DNA of 64,000 nt from Dimorphilus gyrociliatus (Eukaryota; Annelida; Polychaeta; Dinophilidae). The position numbers and the translations under genes are program-made. The stretch covers positions 802,819 through 866,818 of the forward strand of contig CAJFCJ010000007.1 in NCBI GenBank assembly GCA_904063045.1, read 5' to 3'. Shown one piece after another: positions 43,601-55,272 of the stretch. The notes beneath the pieces are model-generated. The model made no database searches. It was given only the letters and a program-made list of their open reading frames with translations, and was not told the origin of the DNA. Each line of letters begins with the position of its first letter. The stretch's first letter is position 1.

Positions 43601-45338
43601 CTTAATACCTTATTGGCCATAACGCCTTCCTTATCATCTTCCGCTAATCGACGGATTAGCTCTAATAACTTTTCACGTTCCTTTTTAGACGCATGAGTCC
43701 AAGAATTTTGAAAACACTCAAACAAATGATCTAGCTGCTCTGCGGAGAAATCCCATGCTAATTTAGCCAAGAGTTCATGAACATTTTTTACTATAGCTTC
43801 ATGCTTTCCAGCCTGAGCCTGCCAAATTCGATCAAGATCTTTTGAGGTTAATGTTTTTTCCTTTATCATAAATCGAATAATTTTTTCTAACTTCTCTACA
43901 TATTGGGGTTGATGTAATGAGTCTCTTAAAACAATATCAAGAACATTGTTTGTATTTATCCATTCCGCCATTTTTTCTGTTGTCAGCCATTCATCAACAT
44001 CAATATGATGTCTAGGTGAGCAATACGTAACGCTGGTTAAAACTTTGTTCACTTCATTTAAGGCGTTCATTTTTCCACTAAATGACGATATTTGTAGCAA
44101 CCTTAAAATCATTTCTAATCGTAGTATTTCTAATTCCTTAATTATTTCTTCTGTTCCCACCGTTCTTCCTGCTAAATTCTTGAGAGCTTTAATGATACCA
44201 GATAAAGTGTCGTTTTTCGCCTCAGTCTTAGATTCCTTTTTAAGATCTTCGTCTGATAAATTTTTGAGAATACCGGGTACAATTTTAATTATCGGGAGAA
44301 AATAATTTTCCACAGTATGAGTCGTTAATAACTCGTAACAATTTCCCCAAGGCCTGATTATAAGTAATAAATGAAAAAATCGTAAAATAGTTTAATTTAG
44401 ATATAGTTACTTGATTAAGGCTGCTATAAGCGATACAGATAAATTACTGCCTTTAGTAAATCGTTCTAAAATAATTTGAAAACCACCCAGGCGTCCAAAT
44501 AAATTTATTAAATCGACAAGCCAACCCTGGAGGGGGAAATTCAAAAATCAGTTATTCATACCTCAACAAAACAGCAATAAAATATTAATTTTATTTACTT
44601 TTGGGATTCTGGTATCATAAGTATTTGCAAAAGCAGCCTCTTCATCGTATTTACTTGAATATTCACATTGCTTAGATTGATTAAAATGATGAAATCTACA
44701 ACATTGACAAATTAGCAAAACAAAACTATTAAAGTGATATGTTTACTTACTTAGACATAGGATTTAAAGCCACAGCTAGTAGATCCAAAAGTGGAAACCA
44801 ATCTTGTGACAATTTTGTTACAATAAGCTCTATCAATTTTTCAGTATTTCGAAAAATGCTTTTCTGAAATAATTAAGAGTATTCCCATGGTAAGTTATAT
44901 CATTGATTGTAGAAAAGCATAAAGGCTAACCTGTATCTCTAATTTCCAGCCACTTACGGCTTCATCCGATAGAATTTTAGTAAAAGAAGTTGTCAATCCA
45001 TCTCGAAAAAAACGTTGACAAGCTTCGCTCCTTGTATCTTTTCCTGTAAATATATATGATGGTAACGTGATCAAACCAGGAAATACAAGCATACCTTCTT
45101 TACATAATTTGATTGCAGCGTTAAGTAATTTTTCTAATTCTCCATCGGGTAATACAGGAACGACCCATCGCGGTCTATTAATCATTTCATCCAATCTATT
45201 CAATATTTCAAGTGGAAAGTCAACCTCATCAAATTCGTCACTCTGTGTTTCTAGTTCATCATGTTGCATGGGAGCTTTTTGATTCTGCATTTTTTCTGGG
45301 GAATCATCATTCTTCTTGTTTCCACTTGCGATTGTCAT
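37613..45338 (-). CDS. USP9X: USP9X / fat facets deubiquitinase
   Basis: Cysteine protease that removes ubiquitin from many substrates. Exons 45338-45095, 45043-44931, 44863-44751, 44695-44599, 44526-44411, 44353-37750 and 37666-37613 give 2446 residues (human about 2560). The N-terminus has [20 protein letters not shown] and [13 protein letters not shown]. The catalytic domain has [18 protein letters not shown] with the Cys codon at 40408-40410, [14 protein letters not shown] (His box) and [11 protein letters not shown], plus zinc pairs CKGCPHRY and [31 protein letters not shown] and [18 protein letters not shown] mark the C-terminal region. The last exon is chosen because a strong GTAAGT donor at 37749 joins it in frame to a Pro/Ser/Asp-rich end; reading through would stop at 37714. 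The 6604-bp exon is strikingly long here. Confidence 0.95.
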
Positions 45339-46304
45339 GTTTTCTTTATTATTTCTATTATATCTTGATTAAAAAATCTGTATGAATGTTATAAAAAATA
45401 GATATCCTCTTGCACAACCATATCAAGAAAGCTATGAATTTGATATTAAAATTTCATGTAGTTTATCATATGTGATTACACAAAAATCGCATAATACTTA
45501 TAGAAAGATTATTGTTAGTACGTTTTACAACTACTGTATTAGTAATTTTTCAGCAATTTATGAAAAAAATTCATAAAACCGCTTGGTGGCATTTCAATAT
45601 GGCTACCGGTTGAAATAATCCACTCAAAATTAGCAATTTCATAAATAACATCAAGAACTTGCGCAATATACCACTTAACATTTAACAAACTGTGCATATG
45701 CTAACCTAAATAAGTACTCCTCTAATCAGTACTTAAGGAATTTGGAGAAAATTTTCTGCAGTTCGATGTAAACATAGCATAAACTACAGCGGACATTCTT
45801 CCGCCGCACTATTTTACCTGCATAATTATCTTTTTCTTGTTTGAATTTCTCTTCTTAGTGGAACATTCAGTAATTTTGTTATAAACAAATCTTCTTAGCA
45901 AGTAGAAAAAAATAACTAGTTAACTCTTTGATTTTTATAAATTTAATGTATTACTACACTATTTACGTCAGAATTTTATTACTTCTACTCGGATTAGGAT
46001 ACCACATCTTGAAAATATTTTTTGTTGAAAATGGTAAATTTTCAAAGAAATTTAAGCTATTTTCTAATAAAATCTAATATTTATATAAAAATGTCATTTA
46101 ACATATTGTAAGAGTTACCATCGTATATCAATTAATATATTTATATGGAAAGAAATCGCTATTTTTAGTCTTTTTCCATTGCGGTTTTCATGTTCCATTG
46201 TTTGATTAATTTTGCAACTTTAGCAAATGCTTTAGTAATTTGTATTATTTTAACTTTTCAGCAATAAAGAATTTACTGCCTAAGTATCAGAAAAAAATAG
46301 AGAA
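45339..46304. promoter_or_regulatory. Divergent interval USP9X / KIF3B
   Basis: About 970 bp between divergent starts, AT-rich, probably with both promoters and 5' untranslated regions. The open frame at 45382-45576 shows no family signature. Confidence 0.5.
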
Positions 46305-49300
46305 ATGGTTTGTTTTCTAATAAAACTAAATGATAAAATTTTTTAAGACCTATGTCTTTCAGACGCCAAAACCGAAATCGAACAAAGCGGAGAGTGTAAA
46401 AGTAGTTGTAAGATGTAGACCTTTAAACAGCAAAGAGGAGAGCCAAGGCCACGTCAGGTTTAGTTTCCTCTAAAATTTCAATTTCAGTGTATAAATAAAC
46501 ATTCGATATTTTTAGAATTGTGGATATGGATGTTAAAAGAGGAGTTATAGATATACGTAATATTGCTGGTGCAAAAAATGAGGCGAAAAAAACTTTTACA
46601 TTTGACTCAGTTTATGATTGGAAGTAAGCGAGGCTTATTTTCGTAAAAAATATTACCGCAGATAATGTTATTAATTATTATAACCAATGTTTTTCAGTTC
46701 AAAACAAAGAGACTTATATGATGAAACCTTCCGCGATTTAGTACAGTCTGTATTAGATGGCTTTAATGGTACAATTTTTGCCTACGGTCAAACTGGCACG
46801 GGGAAAACTTTCACAATGCAGGGTTAATATTAACTTGCCTATTTATTCTTTTAATATTACAATACATCTGTTATTACTTAATATAGGTGTTAAGAACGAT
46901 CCAGAAATGAGAGGAATTATACCAAATTCCTTTGAACATATTTTTCAGCATATTGCTATTTCTGAAAACCAACAATATTTGGTTAGAGCATCGTATCTCG
47001 AAATCTATCAGGTTATATTTAAAACACTTGAAAAGTTTCAGCTTCTAGCCTAAGATTATATTTCTTAATAGGAGGAAATCCGCGACTTATTGGCTAAAGA
47101 TCAAGGTAGACGTTTAGAGTTAAAAGAAAGACCTGATACTGGAGTTTATGTAAAGGTATGATAGCCAAGTTTAACTAATAGTATATATTAAAATTTATTA
47201 ATGCAATTTTACAGGATCTTTCGTCCATCGTTACAAAAGGTGTTAGGGAAATCGAACATATAATGAACGTAGGAGATGCCAACAGGAAAGTTGGGTAATT
47301 ACTTCTACAATTCCATATATATGTATAGTCTAATCAGTGTTGCTATCATAACTTAACATCAGGTCTACAAATATGAATGAGCATAGCTCAAGATCTCATG
47401 CTATTTTCATCATTACCATAGAATGTAGTGAGGTAAGTACCATATTCGATACTTCTAGTATTTTTTCTCGTTTTATTGAAAACAACAATTATTGCAGGAA
47501 GGAGCTGATGGGGAAAATCATATTCGAGTAGGAAAATTAAATTTAGTAGATTTGGCAGGATCCGAGAGACAAGCAAAAACGGGAGCTGAGGGAGAAAGGC
47601 TAAAAGAAGCAACTAAAATAAACTTATCACTGTCCGCTTTGGGAAACGTCATTTGCGCTCTTGTTGATGGAAAAAGTTCCCATATACCCTACAGAGATTC
47701 TAAATTGACTAGATTATTACAAGACTCTCTAGGTGGGAATGCCAAAACAGTCATGGTGGCGAACATTGGTCCTGCTAGCTATAATTATGATGAAAGTGTT
47801 ACTACACTAAGGTAATTTTCTTTTGAAATGTAAATTAAACTAAATCTAAAATAAATATTTTAATATAGATACGCGAACCGAGCTAAAAATATAAAAAATA
47901 AACCTAAGATCAACGAAGATCCGAAGGATGCTTTACTGAGAGAATTTCAAGAGGAAATTGCAAGATTAAAGAAACAGATTGAAGGTAAGGGAGGAGGAGC
48001 AGTTGTATCTGGTAAAAAAAGAAGAAGAAGGAGACGTCGGGGAGGTGATGGTGGTGCCGATGGTGAATTTGAAGATGACGACGACGAAGAAGATGAAAGT
48101 GTTGATCCAGAAAAAGCTGCAGAACTCTACAGACAAGAGCAACAACAAAAATTAGAAGAGGAAAAGCAAGCAATTATGGGTGATCAGTCCATGATAGCAG
48201 AAGTAAGTGAAATCAAAATAGACATTAAACAAAATATTCCTTATATTTAATTATCTAAAAATAGAAAAAACAAAAATTACTTGAAGAACTCAATAATCAA
48301 GAGACAAGATTGAAAAAAGAACAAGAGGCTAAACAAGCCCTTCAAATGAAATTAAAAGTTTGTATCCAGATTTGTTAAGTTTCAATCATATTCTATAGAA
48401 AATTTGATTAGGCTATGGAGAGTAAACTGCTTTGTGGAGACGTTAATATAGTCGACCATACGAAAGAACAACAACGAGCTCTTGAGCAGAAACGAAAAGA
48501 AATTGCTGATCAAAAGGTATTTTTTCACATTTAGCATTATGATTTGTATTATATCAATTTCTAAAATAGAAACAAGAAAGAGAAATGCAACAAAAACTGG
48601 AAGAAAAAGAAGAGACCGCAATTAATTTACAAGAAACTTTCTCGTCGCTGCAACAAGAAGTCGAAGTGAAAACCAAAAAATTGAAAAAAGTAATTGTATT
48701 TCAGACATTTATCAACATTAATGATTACTTAATTTTTTTATCTTAGATATTCGCTAAATTGCAATCAACTAAACAAGAAATTGTAGATCTACAAGAAGAA
48801 CATGCAAGGGAACGGCAAGAACTGGAAAGAACTCAAAACGAACTTACAAGAGATTTAAGAATGAAAATGCTCATAATCGAAAATTTTATTCCCATCGAAG
48901 AAAAACAGAAGATCATGCAACGAGCCATTTTCGATGAAGATGAAGATAGCTGGAGAGTTACACCTTTTGCCGAACCAGGATCAATGGCAAAAAGACCTGC
49001 TTCTGCTGTTGGGAATAGACGACCAATGAGCGATTACGCAAAGACGCAGGCACTAAAAACTGCTAATCCCAGATATAAGGTACAGAATTCTAAACAAAGC
49101 TCTTTAAAAAATCATTAAAATATTTTATTTCTGCTTTGCAGGGAGAAAACATATTACTTGTGGAATTAGATATGCCTACTCGCACTACTCGTGATTATGA
49201 AGGACCAACAGTTGCTCCTAGAGTTCAGGCCGCAATAGATGCTGCTTTAGCATCTGATGGCGATTTAGATATCGATAGGTATGTGGTTTGTTGTTATCAT

Positions 49301-49785
49301 TCTATCCATGTATTTTAAGTTATCTTTAATGGTGTATTATGAAAAAGAAAAGAAGCTGTATATTTTTTTTTATTTTCTTTTTAGTCACAACAGACTGATC
49401 AATACAAAGTATGATTTTATTTGATAATCCTTTAGTATATAATGCATTTCACTGTTATCTTGTCTAACTAGAAAGGAGTCTTGTTAATATTTTACTGATT
49501 ACTAAAATTAGATGCAATGATATCTTGCTGATTGATTTATAAATATCTAAAGTTTTATTCTATTCTTTGTTTATCAACAGTCCTCAACGTGGGCCAGAAG
49601 TCAGAAAGAAAGGAAACGTTTTAAAGAAGAAATCAGCGAAGTATATTTTTTTTCCTTGATTTACATTTTTTAAAGAAAGTAATTAATGTGTTTCTTATCT
49701 TTTTTTTTTACTTAGAAAATCATCGCCTTCTGTTGACAAGTCGAGCATTTTTCCAACATCTCGAGGTCTCGTTCCTAAATTTTAA
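46305..49785 (+). CDS. KIF3B: KIF3B, kinesin-2 motor subunit
   Basis: Plus-end motor subunit that pairs with KIF3A and KAP3 for anterograde intraflagellar transport. About sixteen exons; the first coding exon is only the ATG (46305-46307), the second 46363-46457. Motor domain: [26 protein letters not shown]-loop [12 protein letters not shown] (about 46780-46815), switch [14 protein letters not shown], switch [16 protein letters not shown], and [14 protein letters not shown] in the neck region. A basic Arg run followed by an acidic Asp/Glu run (about 48010-48100) is the typical kinesin-2 charged hinge. Coiled coil follows, then [20 protein letters not shown] and a C-terminal SRGLVPKF, both specific to KIF3B rather than KIF3[21 protein letters not shown]-type sequence confirms this choice. 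Confidence 0.95.
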
Positions 49786-50242
49786 AACTATTCATGCCTT
49801 TTTTTGCTATGCAAACATATCTTCGAACACTCAGTATTTTTTAAATTCTCTTATTGGAACGTCAAGATTTACTTATATTCTTTTATTTTTTTTGTTTCAA
49901 GTCTAAAAAAACCGTCCACACAATTTATTTTCTTTTATTGTTTTTGCAATATTTATTTTACAATTTCTGCTCGTAATGTTAGCAAAAGCTAAAATTGGTA
50001 TCATAAATAAACATTTGAATGAAATTAATGTGTTTTTTGCATTTAATAGAATAGAATTATGAATTCAAAGGCTTAGAGTATCACTTCAAATTTTTTTATT
50101 GAAATAAACCTAATAATTGCGAAATATCCAATGACTTTTTTTATAAACTGGTTAGAACAACCTTGACATTGTAGTTGTGTTACTGGTATCACGTGCAATA
50201 TTTAAACTCGTTTCTTAAAGATTAAGGATTAGCTTTGAAAGT
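49786..50242. other. Intergenic, KIF3B to UPF0390 gene
   Basis: About 460 bp with the KIF3B 3' untranslated region (AATAAA at 50006) and the start region of the next gene. Low-complexity frames only. Confidence 0.5.
50006..50011 (+). terminator. Candidate poly(A) signal of KIF3B
   Basis: AATAAA 221 bp after the KIF3B stop and upstream of the next gene. Confidence 0.45.
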
Positions 50243-50696
50243 ATGCCGCAAGGAAAATTAAAAACAAAAATTAAGAAACCATGTCCAACCAAGCAAAAGA
50301 GTAATTTGGTTAAAAAAAAGGAATCATTGACAAAAAGAGGAAGTGAGCATTGAAAGGCAATGTATGATTGGTTGTATTAAATATATCTGTTTCTCAATTT
50401 TAGAGCGAACTATTGCCCCCAAGAAATCTAGAGCGGTTGAAGCTAAAAAAACAGAACAGGTTCGTATATTCTAATTTGATTCATTGATTTTAGTTCCTAA
50501 GCTAATTATTAATTATTACATTTTGCGTAATATGATAAAATAAAATACCAGTTAAGATAAGAAATTTAAATTGTTACAGGCAATTTCAAAGGTAATTAAC
50601 AGCCGTCTTCACCAAGAAATCAGATCCCAAGCAGAAACGTGTGAAATAAAAACTTTGAAACAAATGAAGCAAAAAAATGAGATGGAAACGAAGTAA
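50243..50696 (+). CDS. UPF0390 / C19orf53-like small basic protein
   Basis: Three exons (50243-50342, 50404-50459, 50580-50696) give 90 residues. MPQGKLKTKIKKP at the N-terminus and RTIAPKKSRAVEAKK in the middle match the UPF0390 family (human C19orf53, Leydig cell tumor 10-kDa protein homologue), a small, very basic, probably nucleolar protein of unknown biochemical role. The C-terminal third is helical and charged and diverges from the human protein. It lies in a same-strand run between KIF3B and the Deltex gene. Confidence 0.85.
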
Positions 50697-51133
50697 GCAG
50701 AAACGTTCACAAAAAGTTTCAATAGTGACGCATCTAGCAGCCTTGTAACTTATATATTTTGTTTGTAAAAAGAAAGAATATATTATTTTACTATATTATA
50801 TTTATTATAGTATTTCGAAATTCTATTGAAACAATTACACTTAACTGTCTATAAAAAAAAAAATAGTCCGTATATATTATCTTTCAGAAAAATATTTATT
50901 AAGATCATGAACCCGATCATTCCAATTTTCCAAATTAAAGGTCAAGGTTTTAATACTCTAAGCTAATTTAAATATGAAATAAATTTATACATCTTACAAA
51001 TAGGACAAACACTATCTTATAGTGTACATGTAGTCTTGTTTTATTTATTTACTTTTTACAAATATACTTTATATTTGAATTTGTTTTGAATTGATTGTAT
51101 AATAAATATTTTTTGAAAAACTAGTAAAAAATT
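50697..51133. other. Intergenic, UPF0390 gene to Deltex gene
   Basis: About 440 bp, AT-rich. AATAAA at 50978 could serve the upstream gene. Nothing else seen. Confidence 0.5.
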
Positions 51134-53202
51134 ATGGAAACAACTACCTATACTAACGAATGTCTTGTTTTTGAAACTGGTACAACTAAAGTATACGTAT
51201 ATCAATATGATATCCACTCAACTAGCGTTGCTGTAAGGGTTATTCAGATTAGGGAAACCAATACAGATATTGATTTCGATATAAAAGTTACTTTTGGTGA
51301 GGAGAATGGTACTTCTGTGTTGAGAGTAATCGGACCTTGTAATAGAGAACCTTACGGTTCTGCTGTTGCAAGTATGAAAGTATTTTATTGGTGTTTAACA
51401 AAAATATTTAACAAGGCTGAATCAATTTCTTCTACTTCTATTGCCCTTCCATTATATGATTTGAGTAATTAATTAACTTGAAATCAGTTTTCTTTATATA
51501 TACTAATAATTTAGCTATTCTGTAAAGGTTCATCGCTTAAATTAACTCCTGAAATGGAGGCGAGAGTTTATGTAGATTTTATAGGAAATAGGCAAACGCT
51601 CATTAAACAAATACATCTTATTGATACAAGAGGTTTTGAAAGTTTTCGAAACTTTGCACACTATTTACGACAAATGGTTTCTCACTCCTACTGGTATGAT
51701 GATATGAAAAATACACTATTAAAACGTTTAGAAGATGATAAATTTACATCTCGTCATACGTTATCTCGTAGATGTAGTACTTTTAGCGACAATAAGGTAC
51801 ATTTTAATGTATCTTTAGTTTAATTTATTTACATAATGTGTGTTTATTATAGAGTAATCGTACATCTAAGAATACATCTTTAGATTTAGATCCTCCGGTT
51901 ACAGATGATACAGATCGAGAACGCTATAAAACTTGCAACGGTTTACAAATATGCATAACGAAAGGAGAGATATTAGAGCAAACAACAGATGCTATAATAT
52001 ACGGTCAAACAAATCCACCATATTTTGGAAATGGTCTAGCAAAATCAGTTAAAGAAATTCTTAGCGACGATATTTTTAAAACTTATCAAAATCAACTGTC
52101 TATCCTTAAGGTCTACGACCACATTGTCACTACTTTGCCAAACGATGTTCACATAGTTCATTGGGTACTACCTTCAACAGCAATACCAGAAGCTAAAGCG
52201 TCAAAGATTGAAAATTCTTTGGGTGATATACTCCTAGGTATGGATCAACATAACGTCATTTGCGTTTCAATAAGCATCCTAGGTACATACTTATCTTGGT
52301 CATTGGAAGAAAAATATGCGCTAGCTAGATCGATTATATACGTCTTAACTTCCATTAGTCAGCTAAAGAGTCTTAAATATACAATATTGATTGATAATGA
52401 TGGACAAAATGTAGCAATACTTAAGAAAATTTGTCAATTCTGGGCGGAAAAAGGTTTACTTACAAACTGCAATAAAGTTAATCCAAGTGAACAAGATGAG
52501 AGAGAAGAAGTAAATTTGAGAGACAAAATATACGATTCAAATGAACAGATTGTGTCGCTAACGTGCGCCCAATGTTTAGCCCTAAGGGGTGACGGCTCAG
52601 AGCAAATGAAATGCGGTCATTATCTATGCAGGGAATGCTCCAAGTTGTCGCAGTATAATCCTGAGGCTAATTGCAAAGGATCCTACTCGTATCAGCAACC
52701 TCCAGGAACTATGCGCCACTATTTCAATAAAGATATAAATTGCTCAGGATACGAGAATAAAGGAACAATCATTATCGAATATATTTTCCCTGATGGTATA
52801 CAACAAAATTGCCATCCCAACCCCGGGAGAACTTTTGTTGGCTGTAAATACATTACATTCTTACCAAATAATAAAGATGGTTTATTAGCCTTAAAACTAT
52901 ATCAAAAGGCCTGGGAAATAGGAATTTTATTTAAAATTCAGTCAACTTCAAACGACGAAGTGAATTACGTAACTTGGAATATTATTAAACAGAAAACCTC
53001 CCTATACGGTGGCCCTGATAAGTAAGTTTTTAACATAAAAATATTCTAATCCTACTTTGTCTTATTTCATCCTTTTTGATGATCTTTTTTTATCACTCTC
53101 TTTCTCATTCTCTCTCTCTCTCTCTTTTGCAGTTCGGGCTATCCAGATCCATACTATTTAGAGAATATTAAACAAAAATTTGTACAGTTTGTCGATTTGT
53201 GA
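51134..53202 (+). CDS. Deltex-family protein with two macro-like domains, RING-like segment and DTC domain
   Basis: Four exons (51134-51464, 51528-51796, 51853-53021, 53133-53202) give 612 residues. The C-terminal Deltex (DTC) domain, about 483-612, is clear: PPGTM, GTIIIEYIFPDGIQ, HPNPGRTFVGCKYITFLPNN, KTSLYGGPDNSGYPDPYYL. Its likely closest relative is DTX3L, an E3 that works with PARP9 on ADP-ribosylated targets. Upstream a RING-like segment has Cys438, 441, 454, His456, Cys459, 462 and 474 but no eighth ligand. Residues about 229-400 resemble a macro domain (ICITKGEILEQTTDAIIYG, then FGNGLAKSV). Residues 15-165 look like a second, more decayed one (VYVYQYDIHSTSVAVRVI, TSIALPLYDL, IHLIDTRGFESF). 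The second intron boundary uses AAAG/GTTCA to keep frame. The macro calls are pattern-based and moderate. Confidence 0.82.
53095..53126. repeat. (TC)n tract at a 3' splice site in the Deltex gene
   Basis: CT repeat directly before TTTTGCAG of the last intron, so the microsatellite forms the polypyrimidine tract. Confidence 0.8.
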
Positions 53203-53464
53203 CCAATTCTATTTTTAGATTAAATATACTCTAACATCTTAATGAATTATTTGAATATGAACTAGTTATTTTTAAATTTTTGGCGGAAATTTCTAAGCCA
53301 ATAAGAACTACTAAATTTTTGAGTGGCGCCACTTGTATGTAGCCACTGAAATTTCTGTCATTTCCATCGAAATTCTCATATATTTCATTGATTAAAATCT
53401 TAATCTGTTCAATTTTTTATACAATCTTTAATATAAGAATTTAGCTTTCAAGTTAAACTATACA

Positions 53465-55272
53465 ATGGACAGGAAAATCGAAAATGATTCCGGTATTACC
53501 GAAACGACCTCAATTTACCGTGAACTGTCTACAACAGATGATGATGGTATGATATGCCCTGAAGTGGAAAATGTTTCATCTATTAATAGAAATAGACCGT
53601 CACCCTTTTAAAAGAGAAATAAATATCACCATTATATCATCTACTTCATTTTATCTCAGAAATTAATTAAATAATTAATTCTTATTCATTTATTCTATTT
53701 TCGTTACTCAACAGACAACGCTGGCTTTTCAGCAGCTGGACGTTTAGTTTTTGCTCAAATCAATTTGCAAGCCCTTACAAACAATATCAAAATTCTTCGT
53801 AATAAATTACAAAAGCCAAATGCAGGTTTCGTAAAAAGAACATAATAATACATTTGTTATGTTTGTTTATTCCATCTTACCTTTGTAGGTATTATTGGTG
53901 TTGTTAAGGCTGGAGCATACGGACACGGATCTGTATATATATCAAAACATTTAAAATTGATTGGTAATCATTGATACTTTACTCCTGAAATCGGATGTTG
54001 AATTGCTATACTATCGTTAGGTGTTGAACGACTCGCTGTTGCAACTGTTCACGAGGGAATTTACCTCAGAAGAAATAATATCTCTGGACCAATTCATGTA
54101 TTTGGCAATCTCTATGAGTCAGAGGCGCTTCCTTGTATTGAACATAATTTGATTCCAACTGCTAACAGTCCGAATGTCATCGAGGCAATAGGTAAAGCCA
54201 GGGATGAACTGAAATCACACCCAGGAAAGTGGTTAAATTTAATCAAACAGGGTAATGATATCGAACCCGGTACAATTAATATCAAGATCGATACGGGAAT
54301 GTCTCGAAATGGTTGTTCACCGAAAGATTTTGCCACTCTATTGAAAATATGCGATGAGTCGAGAGTAAATAATTTTCAATTTACAATTTTTATGAATAGA
54401 TACAATTATATAGAAATGAATTTCGACGTAGGTAAAGATTGATGGGGTTTTCACACATTTTTCCGATTCCTACGCTAATCCTGATTCTGCTAGAAAAGAA
54501 TTGGAAGTTTTTATGAAAGTTGTTAATAAACACAAGTATCTATTAATTTAATATGAAACAATAATAAATACACTATTAATGTTCTTTCATTTCTTTCTTA
54601 GACATAGAAATTTTCATCTTCATTCTTCGAACTCAGGAGCCATATTACATGATATTGGAACTAATTTAGACTTTATTAGACCAGGTATATCCATGTACGG
54701 CCTTTCTTCAGATTCTGATTCTGACATAATAAAACCACTGGGATTTAGGTTTGATTATCAGATATTCAAAGATGTTATAATGTATTCTTTGATGTTTTAG
54801 GCCAATTCTAAGTTTACATGCCCGTCCAAATTTGGTTAAAGTTATGCAGAAGGGAAGATTTGTTGGTTATGGCGGGACCTACGAATGTGAAGAGGGCGAT
54901 GTAATAGCAACTATTTCAATTGGTTATGCAGATGGATATTGGAGGCATCTTAGCAACAACGTTGGAAAGGTGAACCTGAAGTTGTTAAATCAGCTTTGTC
55001 CAGTTGTTGGGCGGGTTTCAATGGACGCAATAACAGTAAAAATACCAAGGGATATCCTATCAGTAACAAAAAGCCATAAGTTTGACGTCACAATAATAAG
55101 TCCTGATTACGACAAAGAAACATCTGCATTGGCTATAGCTGCGAAAGTTAATTCTATATCCTATGAAGTAGCTACAAGGCTTAGTTGTCGAATACCCAGA
55201 TTGTATACAGAATCCAATTCTATAGAGAACATTGTATGGAGCGTTCAGGGCTGCGATCGGGATATTTATTAA
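53465..55272 (+). CDS. Alanine racemase (PLP-dependent, fold type III)
   Basis: Interconverts L- and D-alanine. Seven exons (53465-53546, 53715-53825, 53889-53963, 54021-54364, 54432-54535, 54602-54748, 54801-55272) give 444 residues, longer than bacterial Alr (about 360-390) through an acidic N-terminal extension. The PLP lysine is K71 in VVKAGAYGHG (bacteria: VKANAYGHG). INIKIDTGMSRNG, FTHFSDSYANPD, NSGAIL and DFIRPGISMYG follow in the right order. The C-terminal beta domain has ISIGYADGYWR with the probable catalytic Tyr at 330, and VGRVSMDAITV. Introns with GT-AG ends show that this is a resident gene, not contamination. Some marine invertebrates accumulate D-alanine as an osmolyte; that role here is inference. 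Confidence 0.9.

Noticed and set aside
45382-45576. Plus-strand frame MNVIKNRYPL in the USP9X/KIF3B interval
   Set aside because: No domain, no similarity recognised and it lies in a promoter interval.
47388-48173. Minus-strand frames under KIF3B
   Set aside because: Antisense shadows of KIF3B motor and charged-hinge exons.
53465-55272. Bacterial contamination as the source of alanine racemase
   Set aside because: Six in-phase GT-AG introns and flanking animal genes on the same contig make it a resident gene.
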